A stretch of DNA of 64,000 nucleotides, from positions 8,756-72,755 of the forward strand of contig CAWHBI010000025.1 in NCBI GenBank assembly GCA_963827545.1, in the 5' to 3' direction. The position numbers were made by a program, and so were the translations under genes. The stretch is from AWTP1-13 sp963827545 (GTDB lineage: Bacteria; Pseudomonadota; Alphaproteobacteria; Rhizobiales; Hyphomicrobiaceae). Positions 52,407 to 60,178 of this stretch are shown one piece after another (position 1 is the stretch's first letter; each line of letters starts with the position of its first letter). The notes beneath the pieces are model-generated. The model saw nothing but the letters and a program-made list of their open reading frames with translations, was not told the DNA's origin and made no database searches.

Positions 52407-54131
52407 TCACTCCGCCGCCTCCTTCAGCAGGCTCTCGCCCGGCCTGACGATGGTGAACTGCACGGGCTCCTCCGACACATCGAGCGCGCCATCGCGCTGG
52501 CGCACCACAGTATAGGCCGAAGCCGCGAGATCGCCTTCATCGGGAAAATCTTGGCGGAAATGCGCGCCGCGGCTGTTCTCCCGCTCGAGTGCGGCCGTGG
52601 CGATCACCTTCGATACCTCGACCAGGGAGCGCAGGTTCAGCCAGTCGTGCCAGGTCAGGTTGAAGGCCCGGTCGCCGTCGGCCACGCCGGCCGACAGCAG
52701 CTCGGCCTCGATGCCCTGCAGCTTCGCCAGCCCACGCCGCAGCCCGGCCGCGTCGCGGATCACACCCACATCGTCCCACATGGTGTCGAGCAGGCTCTCG
52801 CGCAACCGATTGACGTCGCCGCCCTTGCGCCCGAAGGGGACGAGCGCTCGCGCCATCTCGGCCTCGATCAGGCCCTCCTCGGCGGGGCGGCGCCCCGGAT
52901 TCGCCGCCACCCAGGCGGCCATCGTCTCCCCGGCGATGCCGCCGAACACGGTCGAGTTGGCAACGCCGTTGCCGCCCAGCCGGTTGGCGCCATGCATACC
53001 GCTGGCATCCTCGCCGGCGACGAACAGACCCGGCAGCTCCGTTGCGGTGTCCACCCCGCAAATGAGCCCGCCCATGAAGTAGTGCGCCGTCGGCACTACT
53101 TCCACGAGGCCGCCCGCCAGGTCGAAGCCGCAGTCGGCACAGCGCTCCACCATGCCCTTGAACTGCTTTCTCACGCTGTCGGGCCCCAGATGCCCCATCT
53201 TGATGTAGACGCCGCCGTTGGGGGTGGTGCGTCCCGCGCGCATTTCGGCATAGATGGCGCGCGAGACCACATCGCGGGTGGCGCGCTCGAGCTTCTCGTC
53301 ATAGTCGGCCATGAACCGCCGCTGCGCCCCATCGAGCAGATGCCCGCCGGCGCCGCGCAGGCCTTCCTCCAGCACCGTGCCGGTCATGCGCGTGTCGGGG
53401 CCGGCCAGCAGCCCGGTCGGGTGGAACTGCACCATCTCCATGTCGCGCAGCGGCAGGCCCGCCCGCAGCGCCATGGCGAGGCCGTCCATGCTCTTGTCGC
53501 CGGAGGGGGTGTGATAGCGGTACATGGTCGGCCCGCCGCCGGTCGAAAGCAGCACAGCGGTCGCCTCGACGAAACGGAACAGCCCGGTGCGCACGTCGAT
53601 CAGCAGGACGCCCGCGAGCGATTGGCCGTCCTTGGCCGGGATGAGCGCCACCGCGCGGTGCTCTTCCAGCCGCCGGATGGGCCGTGCCCACACCTGCTCC
53701 ATCAGCCGGTTGATGATCTCGATGCCGGTGAGGTCGCCCTTGTGCACGGTGCGATCGAAGGTCTGGCCGGCGAAGGCCTTGCCGTGCAGCGTGCCGTCCG
53801 GGTTGCGGTCGAAGAAGCAGCCGATCTCGTTCTCCAGCTCCTGCACCCGCTCCACCGCCTTGGTCACCAGCGTCCAGGCCAGCTCCTGGTGGGGCAGCCA
53901 CTTGCCGCCCTCGATCGTGTCCATGAAGTGGCGCTCGACCGAGTCGCCGGGGTTGAGCGCCACGTTGTAGCCGCCCTGCACCATGCGCGTGCAGCCGCAC
54001 TTTCCCAGCAGGCCCTTGGTGGCAATCGCGATGTCGAGGTCAGGATTGGCCTGATGCGCATGCAGCGCCGCGAACAGCCCGGCTCCGCCGGAGCCAAGGA
54101 TCAGAATGTCGGTCTTCAGCCATTCGAGCAT
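52407..54131 (-). CDS. succinate dehydrogenase/fumarate reductase flavoprotein subunit
   Basis: A 574-residue flavoprotein. FAD motif: ILGSGGAGLFAALHAHQ (residues 11-27). Catalytic positions conserved in SdhA/FrdA are all present: MVQFHPTGLLAGP, LEEGLRGAGGHLLDG, TAHYFMGGLICGVD, and GANRLGGNGVANSTVFGGIA. However, the histidine that binds FAD covalently in SdhA (RSHTxxAQGG) is replaced: here the sequence is GCTRMVQGGYN and Cys47 takes its place, so FAD is probably not attached in the usual way. It is the last gene of the sdh-like cluster, separated from its Fe-S and anchor genes by a Uma2 gene. Confidence 0.9.
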   Translation of the reverse strand: MLEWLKTDILILGSGGAGLFAALHAHQANPDLDIAIATKGLLGKCGCTRMVQGGYNVALNPGDSVERHFMDTIEGGKWLPHQELAWTLVTKAVERVQELENEIGCFFDRNPDGTLHGKAFAGQTFDRTVHKGDLTGIEIINRLMEQVWARPIRRLEEHRAVALIPAKDGQSLAGVLLIDVRTGLFRFVEATAVLLSTGGGPTMYRYHTPSGDKSMDGLAMALRAGLPLRDMEMVQFHPTGLLAGPDTRMTGTVLEEGLRGAGGHLLDGAQRRFMADYDEKLERATRDVVSRAIYAEMRAGRTTPNGGVYIKMGHLGPDSVRKQFKGMVERCADCGFDLAGGLVEVVPTAHYFMGGLICGVDTATELPGLFVAGEDASGMHGANRLGGNGVANSTVFGGIAGETMAAWVAANPGRRPAEEGLIEAEMARALVPFGRKGGDVNRLRESLLDTMWDDVGVIRDAAGLRRGLAKLQGIEAELLSAGVADGDRAFNLTWHDWLNLRSLVEVSKVIATAALERENSRGAHFRQDFPDEGDLAASAYTVVRQRDGALDVSEEPVQFTIVRPGESLLKEAAE

Positions 54132-54160
54132 CAGGGCGATGGCGACCTCACGCTGCCGGC

Positions 54161-54736
54161 CTAGATCGCCACGTCGAAATAGATACGGGCGAGATCGATG
54201 CGAAACTCGACCGCCTCGAAGTGGAGGGCATCTTCCGGACGCTTCAAGACCTCCAGTTCGAAGCCCTGCTCCCCGCGGCGGTAGTGCTCGGCCCGCATCT
54301 GGTCCTGATAGATGAAGGCGATATGGCGAATCGTGGGGAGCGACTTGTAGAAATCGAGCTTCGGCCCGCGGTCGACGTCGATCGTCGACGGCGAGAGCAC
54401 TTCCACCACGACCAGCGGATCGGTGATGTAGGCTTTCGTGCCGACCGCACCGCAGCGCACGACGACATCTGGCCTCGCCTTGTCCGTCTCGCGCATATTG
54501 TCAGAGCGTTGCACGCGCATGCCGCCCTGGTAGGTCCGGCAGCCGCGCGCGTCCATGGCGAGCTTCAGCGGCGCGCCGATGTTGCCGGCAATCTGCTCGT
54601 GCACCTCGGTCGGGTTCGTCATCATGACGATGACGCCCTCGACCAGCTCGAACAGAGTCGTGTCCGCTTGCGCTTCGACGAAGGTGTCGAAGGCGTCAAT
54701 GGTCACGGGCTCTGGGCGGCGCAGTGCGGTCGTCAT
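54161..54736 (-). CDS. Uma2 family (DUF820) restriction-endonuclease-fold protein
   Basis: A protein of about 191 residues. Family patterns are FELVEGVIVMMTNPTEVHEQ (active-site Glu), then KARPDVVVRCGAV and DPLVVVEVLSPSTIDVDRGP (PD-(D/E)XK-type core), LDFYKSLPTIRHIAFIYQDQ. These proteins have a nuclease-like fold of unknown role and are common on mobile or hypervariable loci. It is in the same orientation as, and between, two sdh-like genes. The ATG at 54736 is favoured because the segment upstream lacks conserved content, although an ATG at 54787 is also possible. Confidence 0.9.
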   Translation of the reverse strand: MTTALRRPEPVTIDAFDTFVEAQADTTLFELVEGVIVMMTNPTEVHEQIAGNIGAPLKLAMDARGCRTYQGGMRVQRSDNMRETDKARPDVVVRCGAVGTKAYITDPLVVVEVLSPSTIDVDRGPKLDFYKSLPTIRHIAFIYQDQMRAEHYRRGEQGFELEVLKRPEDALHFEAVEFRIDLARIYFDVAI

Positions 54737-54796
54737 GGGCTTTTTCTCGATGGGCTCCAGGTTAGCTGCGCCGAACGCAAATGTCATTGGTCCGAC

Positions 54797-55162
54797 CTAG
54801 TTAACGGCCCTGAGAAGAAACAGTGCCGCGACGGTGATGGCGGTGGCGCCGGCAACCAAGGCCAGCCGCTTCTGCCCCTCGCGCCAGGGCAGGTTCTCGA
54901 TCACGAGCACACGGATGCCGCCCAGCAAATGCACGGCAAGCAGGAATACCAGGATCGTCTCACCGAGCTTCACCAGCGGGTTGGCGGTCCACTTGAGGAA
55001 GCCGTCGAGGGTCGCCTCACCCTCAATCGCCAGACCCAGCGCCAGGAAATGCAACGGCAGGAACGCCGCCAGCGCCAGGCCCGAGATGCGATGCACCATG
55101 GCCGCGATCCACAGCGCATTGCGGCGATGGCCGCCAATGTGCTGTCCCCGGCGCCGGCTCAC
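54797..55162 (-). CDS. succinate dehydrogenase/fumarate reductase membrane anchor subunit (D-type)
   Basis: A 121-residue anchor protein with three transmembrane helices: ALWIAAMVHRISGLALAAFL, KLGETILVFLLAVHLLGGIR and RLALVAGATAITVAALFLLR. His residues in helix 1 (MVHRISG) and helix 2 (AVHLLGG) are candidates for haem ligands, as in SdhC/cytochrome b556 proteins. The GTG at 55162 overlaps the upstream gene's stop by four bases (GTGA). The long frame upstream overlaps that gene and is not used. Confidence 0.82.
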   Translation of the reverse strand: MSRRRGQHIGGHRRNALWIAAMVHRISGLALAAFLPLHFLALGLAIEGEATLDGFLKWTANPLVKLGETILVFLLAVHLLGGIRVLVIENLPWREGQKRLALVAGATAITVAALFLLRAVN

Positions 55163-55486
55163 AGCACCACCGCGGCCACGGCCCGCAGCCCCAGCGCCGC
55201 CAGGAAAATGCCGAGCACCCACATCAGCGCGTCGAGCTGGCGGCCTGTGAGCGGCGACCATTCCGAAAGAACAGCCCGCAGGCCGATGGCGCCGTGCGTG
55301 GCCGCTGCCAGCACGAACACCCCGTAGAACAGCCCCCAACCGATACTGCCGCGCGTGCGTCCCAGGATCTCCGCCGCGCTCAGGCCCCGGCTGCGTGGCA
55401 TAGAAGATGATGACCAGATGCGCCAGCACCAGCGGCGCCATGATCACCGCCGTCGCCCGCTGCAGCACATACAGCCGAACGTTCAT
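55159..55486 (-). CDS. succinate dehydrogenase/fumarate reductase membrane anchor subunit (C-type), frameshifted
   Basis: The N terminus (ATG 55486) reads NVRLYVLQRATAVIMAPLVL and AHLVIIFYAT in one frame; the sequence then continues in another frame with SRGLSAAEILGRTRGSIGWG and THGAIGLRAVLSEW. Removing one C near 55391-55395 joins the two halves, giving about 108 residues with three helices. His in helix 1 (AHLVII) and in THGAIG are possible haem or quinone-site residues. The stop overlaps the start of the next anchor gene. It lies next to a family A repeat. Confidence 0.78.
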
Positions 55487-55522
55487 GGGCGCGCTCCGCG
55501 TGCGCCCCAAGCGCCGCGCGGA

Positions 55523-55652
55523 TTCCCCTCCCCATCGTGCCGGAGGCGCGTCTCCGACACGACGTGGGGAGGGGTTAGGGGTGGGGGGCACCCCCACATC
55601 GGCGTACTGAAGTCCCCCCCTCCCTGTCCCTCCCCCACGAGGGGGGAGGGGA
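55523..55652. repeat. family A palindromic repeat between the Fe-S and anchor genes
   Basis: CCCCTCCCCATCGTGCCGGA, GGCGCGTCTCCGACACGACG, TGGGGAGGGGTTAGGGGTGG and, after 20 unique bases, CCCCCCTCCCTGTCCCTCCC. It is nearly identical to the element between gcvPA and gcvH. Confidence 0.75.
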
Positions 55653-55691
55653 CGCCTTGGCAAGCGCGACTTCCGGGATGACAGCGGCCCA

Positions 55692-56408
55692 TCACAACTC
55701 ACCCCTGATATACGCCTGCATGGTGCGGCGCTTGAGGCCGGCGATGGAGGCGGTGGGGTTGAGCGCCATCGGACAGTGCTGCTGGCAGCTTTGGTGGCTG
55801 TGGCAGGCATGGCAGCCGCCATCGGCGGCCACGGCCGCGAGCCGCTCGCGATTGCCGGCATCGCGCTGATCGTTGACCAGCGTCCACGCACGATTGAGGG
55901 CTGCGGGGCCTAGATAGCTCTCGTTCCAGCGCACGGTATCACAGGCCGAATAGCACACCCCGCAGTTGATGCATTCCACGGCCGCGTCGGCGGCGATGCG
56001 CTGCGGCGTAGCAGGCGAAATCTTCTCGATCGGGTCCTGCCTCGCCTTGCTCGGCGCAAACACCCCCTTCGCTTTCTGCCACTTGGCAAAAAAAGCCTCC
56101 ATATCGGCCGCCAGGTCTTTGATCACGGGCAGATTGGCGAGCGGGCCGATCTCCAGGCGGCCGTTTTCGATCACCTTCGAGATGTGCGTGCGGCAGGTCC
56201 AGCGCGGGCGTCCGTTCACCGTCATGGCGCAGCTGCCGCACATGCCGACCCGGCAGGCGAAGCGGTAGGCGAGCGTGGGATCGGCGTTGCGCTGCACCCA
56301 GGTTACGACATCGAGAACGGTCTGGTTTTCGCGCTGAGGGACCTGAAAGGTCTGGTAGCGGCCGTCCTGCTTCCCGCGCCAGAGCGAGACCTCGATGCTG
56401 CCCGCCAT
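55692..56408 (-). CDS. succinate dehydrogenase/fumarate reductase iron-sulfur subunit
   Basis: A 238-residue Fe-S protein with an N-terminal [2Fe-2S] ferredoxin domain (ACRVGMCGSCAMTVNGRP, then CRTHI) and a C-terminal alpha-helical domain with CINCGVCYSACDTV and CHACHSHQSCQQHCPMALNP. The first Cys set, CxxCGxCxxAC, resembles fumarate reductase FrdB more than mitochondrial-type SdhB. It transfers electrons between the flavoprotein and the membrane anchors. It starts six bases upstream of the sulfite oxidase-like gene's stop. Confidence 0.93.
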   Translation of the reverse strand: MAGSIEVSLWRGKQDGRYQTFQVPQRENQTVLDVVTWVQRNADPTLAYRFACRVGMCGSCAMTVNGRPRWTCRTHISKVIENGRLEIGPLANLPVIKDLAADMEAFFAKWQKAKGVFAPSKARQDPIEKISPATPQRIAADAAVECINCGVCYSACDTVRWNESYLGPAALNRAWTLVNDQRDAGNRERLAAVAADGGCHACHSHQSCQQHCPMALNPTASIAGLKRRTMQAYIRGEL

Positions 56409-56414
56409 TGCTCC

Positions 56415-57509
56415 CTATCTCACCTTAACCTGCAGGCGCTGGACCACGTTGTTGCCGAAGCCGCCCACGTCCCAGCGCGGCTCCAGGGGCTGCGTCTCGC
56501 CGGCCGCGTCCGTGGCCCGGCAGGCGAGCTCATGCATGCCGGGCGTTGCGTTCCACGTGAAGCTCCACCCCGTCCAGGCAAACTTGCCCTGCGGCGGCTG
56601 CAGCTCGGCCAGGTGCCATGCGCCATCGACACCGACCTCGACCTTGGTGATGGCCGTCCCTCCGCCGGACCAGGCGCGCCCGAACAGGGTGGTTGGCCCC
56701 GCCTCCGCCATCCGGACCCGCGTATAGAAGTCGGGAATACCCGGCGGCACCATCAACGACTTGACGCGCATGTGGGTCACGGGCGTGGCAGGCCCATCCA
56801 TGGCCGCCCGGTACATGTAGGTGGCTACCTGCTGGAACCCCTGGTAGGGCTTGTCCAGCGCCTCGATGCGGGCAAGCCATTTCACGCTGGCCATGCCGTA
56901 CCACCCCGGCACCACCAATCGCAGCGGGTATCCATGCTGGGGCAGGAGCGGCTGCCCGTTCATGGCCCATGCGAGGAGCACGTCTTCGCTGAGCGCCGCG
57001 TCGCGCGTCAAGCTGCGGCCGTAGTCGTGCTCATGCCCGCGATCGAAGCCCCGATCCGAGCCGATGAAGGCGATCTCGATCGCATCCTCGATGAGGCCGG
57101 CTCGTTCGAGCACGTGCCGCAGCGGCGCCCCGGTCCACTCCGCGGTGCCGACCGCCTCGTATTCCCACGGCGCGCTCGGGTAGCGCGGCGCCATGGCGGC
57201 GCGGCCGTTGCCCGCACATTCAAGCGTAACGCGCAGAGTGCGAGCTGGCAGGCGCTTGATCTCGTCGAGCGATAGCGACATCGCCTTCTTCACCCGGCCC
57301 GTCACCTCGACCTGCCACTTGCCATCCGGCACATAGGGCACGTCGAAATGATTGAGCAGGTAATGCAGGCCTGCCGGTGTCAGATCGTGCCGCAGGGTCT
57401 CGAGAAGGATCCCCGAATTGCGGTTGGCGAGGCGCACCTCGTCGGCGGCGAACAGCCCGTCGGTGTGTGGGCGTCGTGCTGTGTTCAGGAAGGGATCGCT
57501 GGCAGCCAT
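56415..57509 (-). CDS. sulfite oxidase-like molybdopterin enzyme
   Basis: A 364-residue protein. The Mo-binding domain has LTPAGLHYLLNHFDVPYVPD, LRVTLECAGNGRAAMAPRYP (the Cys is the Mo ligand) and GQPLLPQHGYPLRLVVPGWY with YGMASVKWLARIE. The C-terminal Mo-Co dimerisation domain contains VEVGVDGAWHLAELQPPQGK and AWTGWSFTWNATPG. It probably oxidises sulfite or a related sulfur compound, but there is no signal peptide and no cytochrome partner nearby. Start ATG at 57509; the long upstream frame is a shadow of the prmB gene. Confidence 0.9.
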   Translation of the reverse strand: MAASDPFLNTARRPHTDGLFAADEVRLANRNSGILLETLRHDLTPAGLHYLLNHFDVPYVPDGKWQVEVTGRVKKAMSLSLDEIKRLPARTLRVTLECAGNGRAAMAPRYPSAPWEYEAVGTAEWTGAPLRHVLERAGLIEDAIEIAFIGSDRGFDRGHEHDYGRSLTRDAALSEDVLLAWAMNGQPLLPQHGYPLRLVVPGWYGMASVKWLARIEALDKPYQGFQQVATYMYRAAMDGPATPVTHMRVKSLMVPPGIPDFYTRVRMAEAGPTTLFGRAWSGGGTAITKVEVGVDGAWHLAELQPPQGKFAWTGWSFTWNATPGMHELACRATDAAGETQPLEPRWDVGGFGNNVVQRLQVKVR

Positions 57510-57565
57510 GCAATCGTGCTCTCTTGCCAAGGCTAGCAAAGGGCGCAAGCCCGAGAAACGAATAA

Positions 57566-58480
57566 CTACCCGTGCGCCCCCGCACGCAAGTCTGCCGCGC
57601 CGAGTGCGAATACCTCGCCCTCGCTCTCGGCCGTGTCCAGCCATAGAAACGGAAGGGTGGGGTAATCCCTTTCGAGAACGGCGCGACCAGTGCCGACTTC
57701 CATGACCAGTGTGCCGTCGGGCGTCAGCCGATCGCCTGCCTGGGCCAGAATATGGCGCACGATGTCGAGGCCGTCGCGGCCGCCGGCATGGGCGATGACC
57801 GGCTCGGCCGCATACTCCGGCGGAAAGGCGGCGATGCTCGCCTCGCTGACATAGGGCGGATTGGCCAGGATCAGCTCGTAGCGGCGATGCGAAAGCCCCT
57901 CGAACAGATCGGCCTCGACCAGGGCAATGCGGTCCGTCAGCCCGTAGGCGCGCACGTTGCGCTCCGCGACGGCAAGAGCCTCGTGCGAAATCTCGGTCGC
58001 GTCGACCCTCGCATTCTCGAATGCCAGCGCCGCAAGGATGGCCAGGCAGCCGGACCCAGTGCACAGGTCCAAGACCTGCCGAACCTCGGCCGGTTCCGGC
58101 ACGGCGCCGGCAAGCCCCCCCGCCAGCAGCTCGCCGATATAGGAACGGGGCACAATGACCCGTTCGTCGACATAGAACGCGTGCCCCCCGACCCATGCCT
58201 CGTTCGTCAGGTAAGGGGCCGGCTTGCGGGTCGAGACGCGCTTTTCGACGATTTGCTGCAGCGCCTTGCGTTCAGCCGGCAGCAGACGCGCATCGAGCCA
58301 GGGGTCGAGCTGGTCCATGGGCAGGTGCAGCGTGTGCAAGACGAGATAGGCCGCCTCGTCGAGGGCTGTCGCCGTGCCGTGGCCGTAAACGAGCCCCGCC
58401 GCGTTGAAACGGCTGACGGCATACCGGAGCCAGTCGCGCACGGTGAGCAACTGCTCGTTCAAATCCTCGTGTTCGGCCAT
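57566..58480 (-). CDS. prmB: ribosomal protein L3 glutamine methyltransferase (PrmB)
   Basis: A methyltransferase of about 304 residues. After a helical N-terminal region (RDWLRYAVSRFNAAGLVYGH with PAPYLTNEAWVGGHAFYVDE) comes the class I domain: VLDLCTGSGCLAILAALAFE (motif I), VDATEISHEALAVAERNVRA, and the glutamine-binding tetrapeptide in LILANPPYVSEASIAAFPPE. The PAPYLTNEA motif and sequence before it fit PrmB better than HemK/PrmC. It methylates Gln in ribosomal protein L3. ATG at 58480 is favoured over 58561. Confidence 0.93.
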   Translation of the reverse strand: MAEHEDLNEQLLTVRDWLRYAVSRFNAAGLVYGHGTATALDEAAYLVLHTLHLPMDQLDPWLDARLLPAERKALQQIVEKRVSTRKPAPYLTNEAWVGGHAFYVDERVIVPRSYIGELLAGGLAGAVPEPAEVRQVLDLCTGSGCLAILAALAFENARVDATEISHEALAVAERNVRAYGLTDRIALVEADLFEGLSHRRYELILANPPYVSEASIAAFPPEYAAEPVIAHAGGRDGLDIVRHILAQAGDRLTPDGTLVMEVGTGRAVLERDYPTLPFLWLDTAESEGEVFALGAADLRAGAHG

Positions 58481-58701
58481 TGCGATCGCAGGGGTTTGCC
58501 GCGGTGGTTTGCGTATGCCCAAGAATGGAATAGCCGATTGCGGCCGGGTGAGCACGGCCATCGCCCCACATCACCGCCGGCATCAGCCTCGAGCCTGGTT
58601 GGAGGTCTCTAACCTCTGCACAGAGTTGCGATAAATGCGCGTCCATTGAAAGGGTTGCGCCGGCCGCAATGCCCGTTCAAATCGTTCTGCCCAGCACCCT
58701 T

Positions 58702-59007
58702 TCAGACGATTGCAGCAGTCGGTTGCATATCGTAAGCTTTTCGCGTCAGACGTGTTGTAGGCGCCTTAGCTGAATGGCGCAAGCATATGGATGCCCCTTC
58801 TACTTCCCGCAGCCGCCAAATGGGCGATGTCCGATGCAGGATATCCAGCCGTAGCGCAGAATACTCCTGGAATTTCACCCACCTGAAAATTGTTGCCCGC
58901 ATTTGGAGGATGCACCTCTTGATCGTCTCCGGTCTTCGTTTGGGAATTTCGAAGAGCGCGAGGTCATGCACCACATGGTTGTAGTATATTTTCTCCGCAC
59001 CCAACAT
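58702..59007 (-). CDS. hypothetical protein, no family recognised
   Basis: A 101-residue ORF. Its first half has an even, protein-like composition (KIYYNHVVHDLALFEIPKRR and ILQMRATIFRWVKFQEYSAL), its second half is more basic. An AGGGGGGTG ribosome-site-like stretch is placed close upstream of the ATG. It lies in an AT-richer region, which may indicate a foreign or rapidly evolving gene. No signal peptide or known motif. Confidence 0.38.
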   Translation of the reverse strand: MLGAEKIYYNHVVHDLALFEIPKRRPETIKRCILQMRATIFRWVKFQEYSALRLDILHRTSPIWRLREVEGASICLRHSAKAPTTRLTRKAYDMQPTAAIV

Positions 59008-59111
59008 TTCACCCCCCTGATCATTGTCGCGCTTAATCGCCTTGATCGTGTCTGGTCTTACAAATAGTAGTGCGGGGATATGGATTGTCCTCCCGCTCGG
59101 CTACTTAACCA

Positions 59112-59120
59112 TTATCCACA
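59112..59120 (+). promoter_or_regulatory. perfect single DnaA box
   Basis: TTATCCACA matches the consensus DnaA box exactly. It lies about 125 bases upstream of the H-NS-like gene in the AT-richer region. A single 9-mer can occur by chance; no second box was found by eye nearby. Confidence 0.4.
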
Positions 59121-59243
59121 ATCGTCCGTGTCGATATCGACCAGCGCTGAAAGATTCGAAGATTACCATTGACGACTAATTATCATCTTTGCCATTAAAC
59201 CCACGGTGCAACATCTCCAATTTCTCGGAAGGAACACATTGAG

Positions 59244-59558
59244 ATGGCGAAAGAACTCGACAGAATGTCACTGAGAGAGCTGAAAGAGCTCGAGGTGAAG
59301 GTGCAAAGGGCCCGGGCACATGTGCAGGACCGCAGCCGGGTGGAGCTGCGCAAGAAAGTCGAAACTTTGATAGCCGACTCGGGCTTCAAGGTCACCGACA
59401 TCTTCGGCGGCCGCGGCGGCAAAGGCCGAACGGTAGCCGCGAAATACGCCAACCCCGATGATCCCAGCGAAACCTGGACCGGCCGCGGCCGCAAGCCGCG
59501 CTGGCTGACCGCCAAGCTGCAGGACGGGGCCAAGATGGAGAAGTTCCTGATTAAATAG
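59244..59558 (+). CDS. H-NS family nucleoid-associated protein
   Basis: A 104-residue DNA-binding protein. An N-terminal coiled oligomerisation helix (MSLRELKELEVKVQRARAHV) is followed by a linker and the H-NS DNA-binding motif: AAKYANPDDPSETWTGRGRK followed by PRWL. The core GRGRKP-type loop inserts in the AT-rich minor groove. Such proteins silence foreign AT-rich DNA in alphaproteobacteria. Ribosome site GGAAGGAAC precedes ATG 59244. A clear terminator follows. Confidence 0.93.
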   Translation: MAKELDRMSLRELKELEVKVQRARAHVQDRSRVELRKKVETLIADSGFKVTDIFGGRGGKGRTVAAKYANPDDPSETWTGRGRKPRWLTAKLQDGAKMEKFLIK

Positions 59559-59632
59559 AATTGCCGCGATCGTTGCTGCGCCTCCAGGCGGCTGCGCTGT
59601 CCCTTGTCGCCGCCGCGCACTGGTAAAGCAAA

Positions 59633-59667
59633 CGGGCTGGATCACGTTCCAGCCCGCTTCTTTTTTG
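59633..59667 (+). terminator. intrinsic terminator of the H-NS-like gene
   Basis: CGGGCTGGA and TCCAGCCCG form a 9-bp perfect stem with a 6-base loop, followed by CTTCTTTTTTG. It lies 75 bases after the stop. The convergent DoxX gene ends 29 bases beyond. Confidence 0.88.
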
Positions 59668-59695
59668 TACATTGCTCCGAGCGGTGCTCGGCATG

Positions 59696-60088
59696 TCAGG
59701 CGGTACGCCGCCCGTCAATTGACCAGGCGCCCGGACCGCCGGCGGCGAGCGCCAGAAACCCGCCGGCAATGGCCAGGTTCTTCATGAAATGAATCTCCTG
59801 ATTGCGGTCGCCGAAGTTCATGTGAAAGAGGAGGGCGGCGAGGATCGAGAATGCCCCCAGCCCGATCGCCGCAAGACGGGTCTGCCAACCGATGGCAATC
59901 AGTATGCCGCCCAGCAGCTCCACGGCAATGACGATGGGCAGCAGGGCACCCGGCACGCCGGCTTTCGCCATATAGGCAACGGCTCCCTCGTAGCCGCCGA
60001 TCTTGCCCCAGCCTTCCTGAATGAAGATCGCGGCCAAGAGGAACCGGCCTGCGAGCGCTGCAGCATTGCTGAAAGCCGATCCTTGCAT
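59696..60088 (-). CDS. DoxX family membrane protein
   Basis: A 130-residue protein with four transmembrane helices: AALAGRFLLAAIFIQEGWGK (DoxX opening motif), PGALLPIVIAVELLGGILIA, TRLAAIGLGAFSILAALLFH and NLAIAGGFLALAAGGPGAWS. The FIQEGWGKIGGYEG and H/NFGDRNQEIHFMKNLA segments are family marks. DoxX proteins are quinone-linked or thiosulfate-related membrane proteins, but the role here is unknown. ATG at 60088 with a GAGGG site; a start at 60124 is also open. Confidence 0.88.
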   Translation of the reverse strand: MQGSAFSNAAALAGRFLLAAIFIQEGWGKIGGYEGAVAYMAKAGVPGALLPIVIAVELLGGILIAIGWQTRLAAIGLGAFSILAALLFHMNFGDRNQEIHFMKNLAIAGGFLALAAGGPGAWSIDGRRTA

Positions 60089-60178
60089 TGATCCCTCTAT
60101 ATGCTTCCCTGATAAGCGCTTCATGGGCAGTCGGGCACCGATGCGTTGGGTAACCGAAACCCGCGAAGCACCCGGGAG

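Larger units (their letters stand above)
58481..59243. other. long intergenic region, moderately AT-rich
   Basis: About 760 bases between prmB and the H-NS-like gene. It holds a possible 101-codon ORF on the minus strand (58702-59007), a perfect DnaA box (59112-59120), a TCGATATCGA palindrome at about 59133-59142, and the presumed promoter of the H-NS-like gene. The composition from about 58680 to 59240 is clearly richer in A and T than the rest of the window. Confidence 0.5.

Noticed and set aside
8386..55652. Regularly spaced palindromes as a CRISPR array
   Set aside because: The repeats are kilobases apart, differ in length and have no uniform spacers; no cas genes are present.
59169..59198. 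Sigma-70 promoter for the H-NS-like gene (TTGACG, 18-base gap, CATTAA)
   Set aside because: The -35 element is good but the -10 matches the consensus at only three of six positions; support is too weak to annotate.
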